Shown here: one piece after another, positions 46,410-59,268 of the stretch
How the letters are laid out: each line of letters starts with the position of its first letter
Numbering within the stretch: the stretch's first letter is position 1
Source of the DNA: Austropuccinia psidii
Taxonomy: Eukaryota; Basidiomycota; Pucciniomycetes; Pucciniales; Sphaerophragmiaceae
NCBI GenBank assembly: GCA_023105745.1
Contig: JALGQZ010000011.1
Coordinates: forward strand, 16,521,975-16,585,974
Direction of reading: 5' to 3'
Length of the DNA stretch: 64,000 nt
The notes under the pieces: generated by a model
Told to the model about the DNA's origin: nothing
What the model saw: only the letters and a program-made list of their open reading frames with translations
Databases searched by the model: none
Program-made: the position numbers and the translations under genes

Positions 46410-47302
46410 ATGATTTATCAAATTCAGTTTTTCAATAATCCCACACCAATCTTGTCTCAGCTTAAAAAACTCATAATAATCTTGAATAATATTGCCAAAA
46501 ATTGTCAAATGATCAAAACCACTGAGGTGATGCTAGCTGGAATTATGAAAGGCATGGGATTTTCTCAGGTTTTTGATTCTGGCAAATCTTCTGGAGTTTA
46601 TGAAAGAAAACCTGTCCTAACACAAAACTATATTGATGAAAATAATCAATATTGGCTCAAGCTGAAAGATTACCATGAAATTATTCACTCAAAAATCCAA
46701 TATTATTGAAACATGGCACTAAAAAAAACAAAAGATAATAAATGATTCTTAATTACCCAGCCTTAGTCAATTTGAATGGAACTCGAACTTGCCACATGAT
46801 TTCAAAGCCTTCTCAAATGTTATTGTCACCTATTAAGGTTTTCCCAAAAAGGCACATATGGATAAGAAAGACTTGAAACCTTGGAAATTTGGTATGGTTT
46901 CTTTTCTAAACAAAAATAATTACCAACCTATACCAAAACTTTTCAAGCAATCTAGTCATGGATTATCTTTTCCACAACTCAAGTTTGATTTTTATCTTCC
47001 AAAAAAGAGGACATAATTCAAATACCTTTGAGAAAATAAACCTTTCTTCATCAAACCATCAACCCCCCAAAAGAATAAATAAAATATACAGAAGTTACTC
47101 ATTTTGGCTTGTCCTTTCAGATAAAGAATTTATTAAAAATTGGCAAAAAATCTCAACATCTGACACCAAAGGAGAGGTTGATTGAAAAGATTTTGCGCAG
47201 AAACAACAGAACTCTCAATGTTTCAAGAGAATAAGCAAAAACAGAGCTGTTAATAGCTTTGTTCCATTAAAACAACACATTTCTCATGCATTATATTGAT
47301 CA
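46410..47302 (+). pseudogene. Broken gene, likely Tet-like 2OG-Fe(II) oxygenase domain (fungal family)
   Basis: Coding remnants lie in three frames in order. First, 46410-46709 gives VMLAGIMKGMGF, SGVYERKP and a helical end. Then from 46756 a second frame gives FEWNSNLPHDFKAFSNVIV, a TAA, and KKAHMDKKDLKPWKFGMVSF with an HxD pair (HMD) suited to iron binding, then HGLSFPQLKFDFYLPKK. A frameshift near 47010 leads to YSFWLVLSDKEFIKNW and, after a TGA, to FAQKQQNSQCF. The order HxD, FGMVSF, HGLSFP resembles the Tet-like oxygenase family expanded in basidiomycetes near DNA transposons. It is not functional in this copy. The family assignment is from pattern memory only. Confidence 0.45.
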
Positions 47303-47639
47303 TCATGTCATAAAAGAATATGGATATCAAAAATTAAATTTCTGTTACCTCAACATTATTTTTCCTAAGAAGTGTTTAATGTAAATCTCTTTCAACAACA
47401 TGACTAAAATGAAATTATTAATTTAAACATAATATACTTGATTTTAAAGCACTATTCATTTTCTATTCAATCAAAATTGCATCTGTTGTTAAACCATATC
47501 AAAGCTAGTGGCTGTATTTTCTCACAGATGTTCAAATGAGGACTTAGATATTCAGGCTCCAATACATTTTTTAAATATTATCTCCATTCAAAAAAATCCA
47601 TTGGTCTCCAATCCGTGCACATATTTTATTTTATTTCAC

Positions 47640-48392
47640 ACAAGTTGCGACCCATTAAACAAAATTTTTAACCTCTTCTTTCTTCATTTTAATACACATC
47701 TCCCTCAAATATGACCACCTTCCCTTTAAAGCACCAATAGCATTTTCAATATGTACTTTTGAACTTGCCACACATGATCAGAATCTTGATGGGCTTCAGA
47801 ATGGGAGGATTAAACTTAATATTCTGGTATGACTCACTGTGAGCTTGCATATTCTGAATCTGCAAGGAGGTACTTAAATTTTCAATAAAACGCTTGGGGT
47901 GTTTTTGAACTTTTCAAGTGTTAATTTACATTTGAGTCATGAAGTTAGTTTTCAAATCCAACATTAATTCTAATAAAGCAATTATTTACATCACAAACTA
48001 GCTAAATTGACATGGAATACCTAATTCTTTTGAATCAGCTTGTGTAATTCAATTTGTAATCAATATTTCAAAATAACTTTTCTTTTGGTAAAAGTATGCA
48101 TCCCCATCTTGGGGAGGCCTTTGAGACAAAGCTATCAGAATCCATCAAAGAATCAAATGAATCCAGGAAATCCCTTTTCTTTCATTAATCCATAAATATC
48201 TCTTTTCTTTTGAGACGTTGGCCAAGCTGTATAATACCTTTCCAAATTCACCAAACCCTTTATTATCCTCTGAGTATAAGGCATAATTTCCCCATTAATA
48301 ACACCAAATAGCATCCCATACTTACCCAATGATTCCCCATTTCCATTGGATCCTAATTGCGAAAGTGTTACAGCCAGTTTTATGGCTGAATC
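47640..48392 (-). pseudogene. PIF/Harbinger-type DDE transposase remnant
   Basis: No long ORF, but the translation of the minus strand shows the family landmarks in order. Near 48389-48150: LAVTLSQLGSNGNGESLGKYG, then VINGEIMPYTQRIIKGLVNL, then MKEKGFPGFI, a stop and FFDG (first catalytic Asp region). Near 47860: YLLADSEYAS, the second Asp. Near 47760-47640 in another frame: SSKVHIENAIGALKGRWSYL with the catalytic Glu. At least six stops and two frameshifts are present. This is a cut-and-paste DNA transposon relic; I did not find its terminal inverted repeats. Confidence 0.72.
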
Positions 48393-51300
48393 CTACTTCT
48401 TGTATCTTGATTAATTTTTAAGTATTGAATTATCTTGAATGATAAATAACAATCAATGGAATTATTTATGTGCAGTGAAGAATAGATGGTTGAATTTTTC
48501 ACTTCATATTATAACCAAATCTCCTGAGGGAATTGTTTTTTGGGTCCAGATAGCTTTGTGTTTTTGAGATGTTGAAATAGTTAAGTGTGATTTTCTAGGT
48601 TTTAATCTGAATAATATTCAATTGCAAGTACATACTGCAAATAATTCAATTCACAAATTAATTCTATTCTTTCTGAAGTCTTTGGAATTGAGATGGAGAC
48701 AATATCAGTGTTATATTCTGGAAGTTGATAATAATCTTCCAGAAATTCTGAAATATGTATCTTATTATTCAATAAAGGATTGTTTATGCAAAATAAAATC
48801 CACTTAGTGAGTTTCTATATGGATTTTTATACATGAGGCTGGGATTTGAAGTGTGGAAACTCAGGATTTGTCTCTACAGCTATGGTTTTTTTGATTTTTA
48901 AAATACCATGCATCTGAGGGTGTAGAGCTTCCAAAATCACAGAGCTTAACTGCAGGATTTGAGGGAAAAAATTGAATATTTCTAACTTGCTATATCTTGT
49001 ATTTGACACCCCCAATAGTATGTGATAAGTATCTGAAAGGATATCTCAATTCTTCTGAGCTAAGCTTGATAATAATTTGCAAAATTAACAATTAGTTGTT
49101 TGAATGATTAACTTAAATCATTAAAATTTTGATACATAAAGTAATAGCTATTGTTGGATTCTGTCATTTCATGTATATTTAATGAATCTTTTCTAAATCG
49201 CACAATTCATTGCGTATTTGACAAAACTACTCTACACAGCTAGAGTAGCCAATATCAGCCTCAAGAAAACGTTTTTTTATTATTTTCATCCAAACCTTTC
49301 CCCTGAGTTTATTTTTATCTAAAATAATCAATACTCTATTGCGTTATGGAAGTGGATCCAAATTCGTAGCTAAATATGAATATAGATTTTAAATCAAAAA
49401 ACTGAATGATATAAGAATTATTAATATATCATGAGCAAAGAAAGAGAAAGTCACCTATTTCTAGTAAAAAAACAATTTTTTATTAGATGAATAATTCCTT
49501 TTGAAATTAAATTTTGCTAACTTTTTGATGAAAAAAGGAAATCAAATTGATATCTAAGGCTAAATCAGGGAAGCTTGAATAGCTACTCAATTCTTATTAA
49601 AAAAATTTCTCTCAATTTTTTTTCTTTATTTCTGATAGCTCGCCATTGTTCTATCAAGAGCTTTAAATTTTTTCATTTAAAATTTATTTCTTTCATGGAA
49701 ATAAAAAATCAATGAAATTAAATTTTTCCTTGACCTGAGAATTTTTCAAGTGGATTTTATTTCTGTAAATTATGTAGCTGGTATCTGTGTAATGTAAAAG
49801 AATTATGGATACATAGTATATAAAAATACATTTATGCAGGATATTGATATAAAATATGAAATCAAAACAGCTCATTTATGTTTATGAGCATTAATTTTCT
49901 TAGAGATTATTTTTTAAGAATATATTGATATCACATTATCTTCATTTAAAAAGAATTAAATACTCTAAATACTCTAAATTAATTCAGTTCTTCTTTGATT
50001 CATATAAATTAACCAAAAAGTATTCTAAGATTTAGTATTCACACTCAGTTTGAATCAGCTCAAGCTTGGAGTTTAGATAAGAAATTAGGTATACCTGTAT
50101 CATTCCAAGAGTCTTAAATTTCTCTTTTAATTTTCTTTTAATTTAGAAGCTAAAAATTATTTCTTTGATATCACTTTTTGAAAAATTCCTGTGAAGTTTG
50201 GGGACTATAATACTATATGCCTATTTTCTTTCCATAATATAAAAAAAATATCTTTAAAACATAACTCTTATGCTATGTGTAATTAAAAATTCTGAATGGA
50301 TATATATAAATAGCCAAATACATAATCTGAAAGGAACTGCATCATATGGTCCACAGGAGTTTATATTTAAGCTAAAAGCCCCTTGTTATGACAAACCTCA
50401 TGATGATGATGATGAATTATTAAAAATATATTGACTTCTTGAATATTTTTCTGAGTGTCAATAGGAGCTTCAAAAACAATTAATCTTGAGAATTAAAATT
50501 TATTAAATAAGGTAGAATCTTCTACTTTTATATACTCAGGCTTCAAGAATAAAACCATATTAAGCCTTTCATAAGTATAGAAAATCTGTGACTTAAAACT
50601 TGAATGAATAATTTCAAATTAAAGACTCAATTTCACCTTAGCTATGTTAGTGCAATGTAAAATTCAGAATATCTTTGATAAAAGATAATAAATTCTTTAG
50701 TAGGAGAAATTAATTAATTTGCAAAATTTGATTCTGATTTCCTTATTGAAATCTCTTTGGTTGTTTGCACTAAGATTTGAAATAAATTTTCTTTCACAGA
50801 GTTGTATATCTAAATTTCCAATTTTTGAGATAATTTCAAAATAAATCCATGCTAAATCAAAACCAAAATAAATGGGTATGTAAGAGTGATTGCAAATAAC
50901 AAATTGAGGGAGATCCAAGTTTTTATAAAGGAAAACGAGCTTAAAATATAGGTAGAACAAACTATGAAGTGAAAAGGTGTTAATTCAATTATTCTTACTT
51001 AAACCTACTAAGCTTATCAATGAACCAAATTTAATTTCATCATATCAATCCTTTTTTATTTTTCATAACAAATAAGTAAGTGAGCTGTTACTTTTCTTTG
51101 GAAAAATTAATTAAGCAATAATTCAGCTTATCAGTTTTGTTCTTGAGAATAAAGATTAATAAATTGAAAAAATTATATCTTAAAATCATAAATTGGAGTT
51201 TAAACCCAATAAAAAAAGTAATAATATCCACATATTGAAATATCTATATATATATGATACCCAATGAAAATTACAATATTCTTTCATTTGAAACTGTGTA

Positions 51301-52463
51301 AAATCAAATACACAATGAAGCTCATGGCTTGACAGAAAAAATACCAGCTTTCATAATTTGTAAATGGAGGTAATCTGTGAATTTCAAACGTAGTTTAAAT
51401 TGACAATAAATGAATCATGTGTAATCTCTGATGATCTGAGCTTCAAGACATAATTAAGGTCTCCACTTGCAGAAAGAAGCCTATTGAAAGTCATGAAGAA
51501 CTCACCAAGGAAGAATATGATGTAAATCAATAGTAATAGACATTGAGTCCTTTTAATATCTTTTTCTCATACCTGAAGCTTTAAGAACAGTTTTAGATAT
51601 TTTGAAATAGTTTTCATGAAAGTTTACTGGGTACCAATCTTCTTTTTCTTAAATTTCCTGGATTATTGACAGAAAATAATAATAAATTTCAAACTAAGAT
51701 AAAAATTTATTCCAATTAAAAGTTAAGATCTAAAGATATTAAAAGGACTGGTATTTTCTTTTGGAAAATTAGCCATCATAATAGAAAGTTTGGTTATTTT
51801 ATTCTAGACAAAAGCTATAGCCCACAGTTGGTTGTATTGGAGAGTGCACCATCTTTGAGATTTAGTATGATGACTTAATAATTCAATATTGAATTTTGAA
51901 ATTATCTTTAAAGACAGAAATACAGCTATTATAGAAGATATAGGATTGAGATAGAAACCAGAAGTGGAGAGTAGCATGGAGTCAAGGAAAGGATCTTGAG
52001 CCTAAATATTTGGAAAGGATTTTTTTCCTTAATTTATAAAAATTAAAATTGATTTCTTTTTTAGTTGAGAATATTTGGAGAAAGGTGTCTTATAATTATT
52101 ATTACTACTAATAGCAACCCTGAAGCTTCATTTTAGACTGATTCATGCTATAATGATTACATAATTTCCATATTTTCCCTTGGGATAAGTGGTTATATGC
52201 TTTAATACAGACATTTCCATGTATAAAAGCTCAATCATTTCCTTATAATATTTTTTGTCATTTTAATTGAAAAAATAAATTAACCTCTGGAACTGTGAAT
52301 CCAGGAATTATTAACTATTTTATTTTCCAACTGATAGGAAGATTATATAATTGTTTGATCTAAAATTATTACTCCCTTTTTGAGACTTTTTTTATAAATA
52401 ACCCATTCTTTACATCAATTTATTTGGTTTAATTTGTAGAGTTATAAATCCAATAAAGGCAGC
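48393..52463. other. Long AT-rich region without recognisable genes
   Basis: About 4 kb with only short frames of low-complexity composition (the longest is about 87 codons at 50697-50960, minus strand, Phe/Tyr/Ile-rich and not convincing). There is a GATGATGATGATGA microsatellite near 50402. I see no LTR ends until 52464. Confidence 0.4.
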
Positions 52464-54618
52464 TGTAAGGTTTTTCTATTAGACTCTTGGTAATAGTAAC
52501 AAATATCAACAATACTATTACTGTCCTCAGTAGAAAGTATAATATAATTAAATACTATAGCATCAAATTAATATAATTATTGAAAATAATTATATAAAAA
52601 AGGAATTTAATTATTATGAAATAACTTAATAATATGAAAAATTCTAATTATTATAATAAATTATAATTATTCTGTTATTATTATATCCACTGACATTTAT
52701 AATAATAGAAAGTATAAATCTCTTAATGAGACAATTTTATGTGGAAGATATTAATATTTAACCACTTGTAAATAATATGAATATTATTTACAAAATAAAT
52801 ATCACAAACAATATGCAGAGATAATTCTTATAGAAAAATTCTATGTAAAAAAACTAGTACTAGATAGAAAAATATATAGAGTGCAAGAGAAAACTTAATT
52901 TTAATGTTTCTTTAATACAACAAGTCAAACAACAATGGTTATAGGATCACATAATTCTTATAACTTATAAACACACCAAAAAATCAATATTTTAAAATAT
53001 AAAAACTTTTTATGAGAAAATATAACATTTGACAGTTTTTAAGAGGAATTTGTTGATTCTGAAAGATATTTAAAGCAATAATTTCATAAGATAAAATGTA
53101 TCATTGGTTATTAAAACCATAATCTGAATTCTATGATTTCAATTCTTTAACTTAATATTCATAAACAATGAAATTCTTGAGAGATATTCTTAATAATTAT
53201 ACTTTATATTTAATAAATCTTTACCTTTTTAGATGTGTAATATTATTGGAATGATAATTAGTTGTTGGAAAAATCAGTAATGTAAAGGCACATTTTATTC
53301 CTTCAGAGAAGCTCACATGACTAATGATGTATATAGAGGGTGTGCTCAGGTTAAAACTGAAAACCCATGCTTCAAAATAAGATTCTTAACTTAAGCTAAT
53401 GTATTTTTCATTCTAATTTAAGGTTACCAGTGTTATTCTTCACTCAAAGTAGCTTTAATCCTCTTTTGGATTAATTATTTTGACTTCAAATATAAAGGAA
53501 GGTTACTTAGATTTAATTTCATCAAATAAAAAGGTTAAAAATAAAGTTTCAAGCAGAAATCTCTTAAACTGAATTTTTCATTAATTTTTAAAGAAATATA
53601 AATTTTCTTTAAGAATAATTAAAAATAGTTAACTTCAAGGCTCATTAATAATTAAACCTGTTTAAAGAAGATACTAAAATTTAAATTTATACACAGATAT
53701 AATATAATTTTAGACTGTGTAAAATGTTCAAGCAAATCAATTAAGAATTAGATTTTTGATGAATTTTTAAAGTTATTGCCATTTTTCTATGTAAGATAGA
53801 AATACACACCAAAACTTAAATTTTGATAAGAGTTCAAAACTTATAGATTTGAAGTTTTAAGCCTATTCAATCTTTGAAAGTTCTTAAAACCTTGTTTACA
53901 AGCTTGCATATTGGGCTTTACCCTCTAGAAGCTTGTAATTCCTGTCCAATTTTGTATAAAACCAGTTTAAACTTTGATTTTTTATAGAAGTCTAATACTG
54001 AAGTAAAAATAAGGTTTAGAATCCTCCAATTCAGGCGTACAACCTTAATTTAGTCCTTGAAGATCCCAAAAGTTAGATACCCTGGCTATATTTGTCCTTT
54101 TTCTTTTGTCCAACCTTTCTGCATGTTTTTTTCCCTTTTATCTATTTCAAAGTAATACCATGGCATTAAAACAACTTAAATTGAGCTCTTGCAGGATTTA
54201 CATCCGGTATGGAAACTCCTTATCCAACTCATTAAATATACACAACACCTCAATTTTTCACTAAAAGTTTGGTAAGCTTACATAAACCTTATGCAACTTT
54301 AAAGTTAAGCTTATTTAAGCATAAATTTATAAATCTTAAAAAATGTTAAGAAAGTTGCAATCTTACTGTGAGATTCTCAAATTTCTTAATAACATAAGAA
54401 ATATCCTTTTTGGTTATAACACCCTATGGGTCTACCCTAGGTTATCTTTGGCGTAGAATCCAAAAATAGCATAATAATTATAGGTTTGGGTATCAAAAAT
54501 AAATTTATACTTATTTTTGTTTTAAATCCCATTGATAAGTCTTTTTAAGACTAAATGAACTTTATAAAAAGCTATTTGTGGCCTTATGTGTATGTCATAC
54601 ATATCTCACAGGCTCACA
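52464..54618 (-). repeat. Element G 3' LTR (2155 bp), B/D family
   Basis: On the plus strand it begins TGTAAGGTTTTTCTATT and ends CACAGGCTCACA, and it is an inverted, diverged counterpart of the B LTR along its length (for example GGTTATAACACCCTATGGGT). Confidence 0.88.
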
Positions 54619-54640
54619 TTCCCTACCACCAAAGAATACT
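54619..54640 (-). other. Polypurine tract of element G
   Basis: On the minus strand it reads TTTGGTGGTAGGGAA before TGTGAGCC, as in A and B. Confidence 0.7.
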
Positions 54641-54759
54641 TTACTACTAAATCTTTTTGAATAGTATACCCCCAGTTGAATTGGGGGGGTATAATACACT
54701 TTCCAACCTCTCTACTTATACCTTCAAGTATGTAAAGCACACAATTCAAACCTTTTATT

Positions 54760-55862
54760 CAGGAATTTGTCTCCTCTTATGTCTGAATCTTGTGAGAAGC
54801 TTTTGGAATCAGGTATTTGACTTCCTGAAATCCACACATCTTCATGTTGTTGGTTTCTGTATCTAAATAAGTATTCCCTTTCATTTCTTCCCCTAGATCT
54901 TTTTCATCAATACTTTCAGCACCTTTTTTACTTTACTTTGCTTAATTGGTGGTACTTCTGAGGTTGTTTTGTTTCTTAAAGGAAATAATTCCTTATCACT
55001 TTAAGTATAATGATTTACTAGACTAACAGGGAATGTTGCATGTTTATTTTCCAATTTGTCTTACACTTCTACTTGCACTGAATTTTTCCCATGAAGGGAT
55101 TTAACAACAATGGGTCCTGAAAAGGTGGTTGAACTTGGGGGTTTTATCACTTCTATCCCACTTTTGTTTACAATATTAAAAGGTATAAGTCACTCTTTGA
55201 TTTGCATGAGTCCTCCATTTATCAAACAGTAATTTAAAGCTTGAAGCAGTTGGATGAATATGGACCAAATCCTTTTTCAAAATATCAACCAGAAGTTTAG
55301 AATTACATCCTCTTTCCCACATTGCAGGAGTTTTGCCTGTTGAATAATGGATGGAAGTCTTGTAGGCTAATTCCAATTCTGGTATAAATATATACTAATA
55401 ATGTGTAAAGCCATCAGAATCCTTAAACCCCAGTCCATAAGCACAAAATCTTCTGATAATGTCCTCAAGGGTCTGAATCATTCATTCTTCTCATCCATAA
55501 GTTTGTGGTTGGTAAGATGTCTAGAATGATATTTTTGTACCCAAAAGCTTATTTAAATTTTTCCATAAGACTTATGTAAGTCTTGGGTCTCCATCACTAA
55601 TTATATTATCAAAGAGACCAGTATGAAATATTACTCTGTGACAAATTAAAATATATCCATAGCTGTGTCACCTTTAGGAAATGGTAAGAAGATTGGAGTT
55701 TTGATATATCTGCCCTCAATAACAAGAAATACATTGTAACTTTTCTCACCACCATGTGGTAAGGTAGTTACCCAATCCATATGAGCCACTTCTCAAGAGG
55801 TACTTGGTTTTTAAGGTGTGGATATGAAAATTTGATTAAAAATCATGTACTTTACCTGTCCT
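54760..55862 (-). pseudogene. Element G integrase core and C-terminus, decayed
   Basis: The minus-strand translation recalls B integrase from MDWVTTLPHGG through YIKTPIFLPF and GDTAMDI to MELAYKTSIHYSTGKTPAM (55376-55300) and HPTASSFKLL, and then the tail before the polypurine tract. Stops and indels are frequent: the longest open piece is 66 codons. The chromodomain region is barely recognisable. Confidence 0.78.
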
Positions 55863-56191
55863 CAAAATTTGTATAAGGTAAAAAATGGTTAAAAATAGTA
55901 TTAGATAAGATTATTAAGAGAAAACACACTGATCTTATTTTTTTTATCTTTATAAGTATAAAACAATAATATTATAGAAATTTATTGTTTTAACAACCAT
56001 AAAAGGTTATCCAATAATACTCTACCAGAGATATTTAAGGCTACAAAAGAATTTTCTTCAAGAGAAATTTCAATTGGAATTAATTGAGCAAGGGACTTCA
56101 GGAAATTAATATAGGAACAAAGTCTTTAAAAAGATTATTAAAAAGAAGACACACCCAAAAGTGACCAGAGTGAATTTGGAAACAAAGTGAC
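55863..56191. other. Short unassigned stretch between G and D
   Basis: AT-rich, 329 bp, with no frame and no clear match to the other elements. The last five bases before the D LTR are GTGAC, the candidate left copy of the D target-site duplication. Confidence 0.4.
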
Positions 56192-58355
56192 TGTAAGCCT
56201 GTGAAGTATATATGACATACCTGTAAGGCCACAAATAACTTCATAAACAGTTGATTCAGTCTTGAAAGGTATTTTCAATTGAATTTAGAATAAGATAACA
56301 AAAAATAAGTATAAATGTTTTTGGATAAGCAAAGTTATGATTATTATGTTGATTTTAGATTCTACACCAAAAATAACCTAGGGTACACCCATAGGGTGTT
56401 ATATCCAAAAATGATTATTTCTTATGTTATTAGAAGATTTAAGAATCTCACAGTACAATTGAAACTTTTTTTAACATTTTTTAAAATTGTTAAATTTGAG
56501 CTCAAATAAGCTTAACCTTAAAGTTGCATAGGCTTTATGCAAACATACCAAAATTTTAGTTAAAATTAAGCTGTTGTGTATATTTACTGAAATGGCTAAG
56601 GATTTGCCATAAAGGATGTAAATCCTGCATGGGCTCAATTGAAAAGGGTTTAAGGCCATATTATGGCTTCAAATAAATAAAAGGGCAAAATCCCCATAAG
56701 AAGGTGGTACAAAGGGAAAAAACCAAACAGAGCTGGGGTAACCAACTTTTTGGATCTGCAAGAATTAAATTAAGGTTGTCCACCTGTATTGGAGTATTTT
56801 TAACCATATTTAAAACTTAAGATTAGAATTTGATCCATCCTTAAAGTTTAAACTGGTTTTCTCCCAATTTGGACAGGAATTTCAAGCTTCCAAAGGGTAA
56901 ATCCCAATATGCAAGCTTGAAATTAAGGTTTTAAGAACCGTCAGAGCATAATAAATCTTGAAAAGCTTAAATAAGCTAAAACTTTAGATTTACAAGCACT
57001 AAAACTTTATCAAAAGTTAAGGTTTGGTGTGTATTTCTATTTTACATGGAAAAATAGTAAGACCTTCAAAAATTCATTAAAAATCCAATTCTTAATGGAT
57101 TTTCCCAAAATTTTCACACAGTTTACAATTTAATTTTATCTTTGTATAATTCAGATTTTAAGAATCTTTTACAAAGAGGCTTTAGTGTTAATTAGCCTGA
57201 AAATTTACTTTTTTAATTATACTTAAAGAACATTAAGATTTCTTCAAAAACTACTTGAAAATTGAGCTCAAGAGATTTTTGCTTGAAGCTCTATTTTTAA
57301 GCTTTTCATGTGATGAACTTCAATTTAAATAAACTTATCTTATATTAACGCTTAAAATAATTGATCCAAATTAGGATTTAAGTTACTTGGAGTTACGAAT
57401 AACTCTGGTAACTTTAAGTTAGAATTAAAAATAATTAATTTGAAGTTAAGAGCCTTATTTTTAAGCATGGTATTTCATTTTTGACCCAAGCAGTCCCTCT
57501 ATATCCATTTTGAATCATGAGAGCAGCTCTGCAGGCATAAAAAGAGTCTATTAATCACTGTTTTTTTCCACCATTCATTATCAATCCAATTATATTAGAC
57601 ATTTAAGCAGGTAAAGTTCTATTACATATAAAATGTTTTTTTGAAAGTAATTCTCAATTTATTTTATTCTTCATTAGTGTTAAATTAAAGAATTGAAATC
57701 ATAAAATTTATATTATTGTTTCAATCACCAATAATATATTTTATTTTATAAAAATTATCATCTTAAATATCTCTTAAAATCCACAAATTCCTGTTAAAAG
57801 CTCTTTAAGTCATATTTGTATTATAAAAAATGTTTTATCTTTCAAAATATTTATTTTTGGTGTGCTTTTAACTTTTAATCATTATTTAATATAATAACTG
57901 TTGTATTAAATATATATTATAAGTAAGTCTTTCTCTGAAGCTCTATGCTTTTTTTATCTATTACTAGCTTTTTTATATATAATTTCTCTATAACAATTAT
58001 TTCTGCACAGTGTGTGTGATAATTCTTTTCTAAATAATATCTATATTTTCCATGTGTAATTTTCTCATTAAGAGCTTTAAACTTCTTATTGTTATAATTG
58101 TCAGTTGCTATAATAATAATAGAATAATTATAATTTATTATAATTATTGAGATTTCTTTTTATTATTAAACTATTTTAATAATAATCAAATTGCTTTATT
58201 TTGAAAAAAAAAAATTCTTTATTTTGATATAATGATTCAATAACTATATATATTTGCAGTTATAATATTTTATTATGTTATATTTTTCTACTGAGGACAG
58301 TCATAGTACGCTTGATATTGTTACTATTATTGGGGATTTCATAGACAAACCTTAC
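56192..58355 (+). repeat. Element D 5' LTR (2164 bp)
   Basis: Begins TGTAAGCCTGTG and ends ...AAACCTTACA; matches the B LTR from end to end with many substitutions. Confidence 0.9.
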
Positions 58356-58373
58356 ATTTGGGGGCCTTGCCAT
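58356..58373 (+). other. Primer-binding box of element D
   Basis: TTTGGGGGCCTTGCCATG, one base from element B. Confidence 0.7.
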
Positions 58374-58919
58374 GATTTTAACCAATTTTTGGGACATAAG
58401 TCATATACCAGACCTTATTTTACTCCTTTTTGACATAAAATTTCCATATTTAATTTAATTTTGGCTTTTTTTGGGACTTATCCCTTACAAATAATCTTTG
58501 TAATATTAATAATGTTAATTTCCCTCAAGAATATTTTTTGAAGCAATATACTATTGAGATATTTGAAATAAATTTCTCTTGTCTAACTAGTGGCATTTTC
58601 ACATCACAGACTTGAAATTCATTCTTTGAGTTATTCAAGTATATGTTGAATAATAATACAATTTTGATTAATAGTTTATTAATTACATAATTATTATTTA
58701 TTTAAATAAAATATAAAATAAAATAAAAAATTTAAAAAAAAAGTGAAAAACGTTTACTTAAAAACATTTTTCTTTACTATTTAGACATGTTTCTTTATTT
58801 TTGACATAATTTGCCATAAATTACATCAAAAAAGCTTTATCCGACAAGTTTAATTTATAAGTTATTTTTATTTTTTAATAAGATAAGTTATATTTTTCAT
58901 TTTATCTAGTGTAATTCAC
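58374..58919 (+). other. Element D leader
   Basis: AT-rich, related to the B leader, without a frame. It ends CATTTTATCTAG at 58908-58919, the shared splice acceptor. Confidence 0.5.
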
Positions 58920-59026
58920 CAGAAAAGGTTCTTGAGACTCTGAGGTCTCATACTCTAGTATTGAAATTCAAATCAGCCCAGCACCAAGGGGTTTAATTAC
59001 CAAGGAACCCTTTAAAGGTCCAGCAG

Positions 59027-59088
59027 GTGAATTCAATCAATTTCTTAGTCCATTTTTCTTTAAATTGACGTGAAATGACTCCTACTAG
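59027..59088 (+). other. ORF1 intron 1 of element D (62 bp)
   Basis: GTGAAT to CCTACTAG, with AAATTGACGTG upstream of the acceptor; same length and place as in B. Confidence 0.6.
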
Positions 59089-59199
59089 AATTGGAAGTAA
59101 CTACCCCATCAAATCAAATGGATCTGGACCAGGACAAGATTGTCAGCCCAGAGGAGAGGCACAAATGGAAGATGCCAGAACTTCCACCAGCTCCCAAAG

Positions 59200-59268
59200 G
59201 CTAGCCAGCACCTTTGAAACTCTTATTGAGAGTGCAGAGGCTGACATAACTGCTATTCCTGTTGTCAG
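59200..59268 (+). other. ORF1 intron 2 of element D, apparent GC-AG intron (69 bp)
   Basis: Starts GCTAGC after CCCAAAG, has GGCTGACAT as a good branch site and ends GTTGTCAG. A second acceptor TTCCAACAG lies 20 bases downstream and would shift to the Gag-Pol frame (NNRNIPFSIQELVYGG). Confidence 0.5.

Larger units (their letters stand above)
52464..55862 (-). mobile_element. Element G: 3' half of a B/D-family chromovirus
   Basis: LTR, polypurine tract and the last third of pol remain. Everything 5' of the integrase core is missing beyond about 55862, and no second LTR or TSD is visible, so a deletion or rearrangement removed it. It is strongly decayed, one of the older elements. Confidence 0.82.

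Noticed and set aside
47508..47714. 68-codon plus-strand frame
   Set aside because: It is antisense to the PIF/Harbinger remnant, whose motifs are on the minus strand.
48622..48807. 61-codon plus-strand frame in the AT-rich region
   Set aside because: Low-complexity Leu/Ile/Tyr-rich translation with no family resemblance and no intron context.
50697..50960. 87-codon minus-strand frame, hydrophobic and aromatic-rich
   Set aside because: Composition expected from AT-rich noncoding DNA; no start context or homology recognised.
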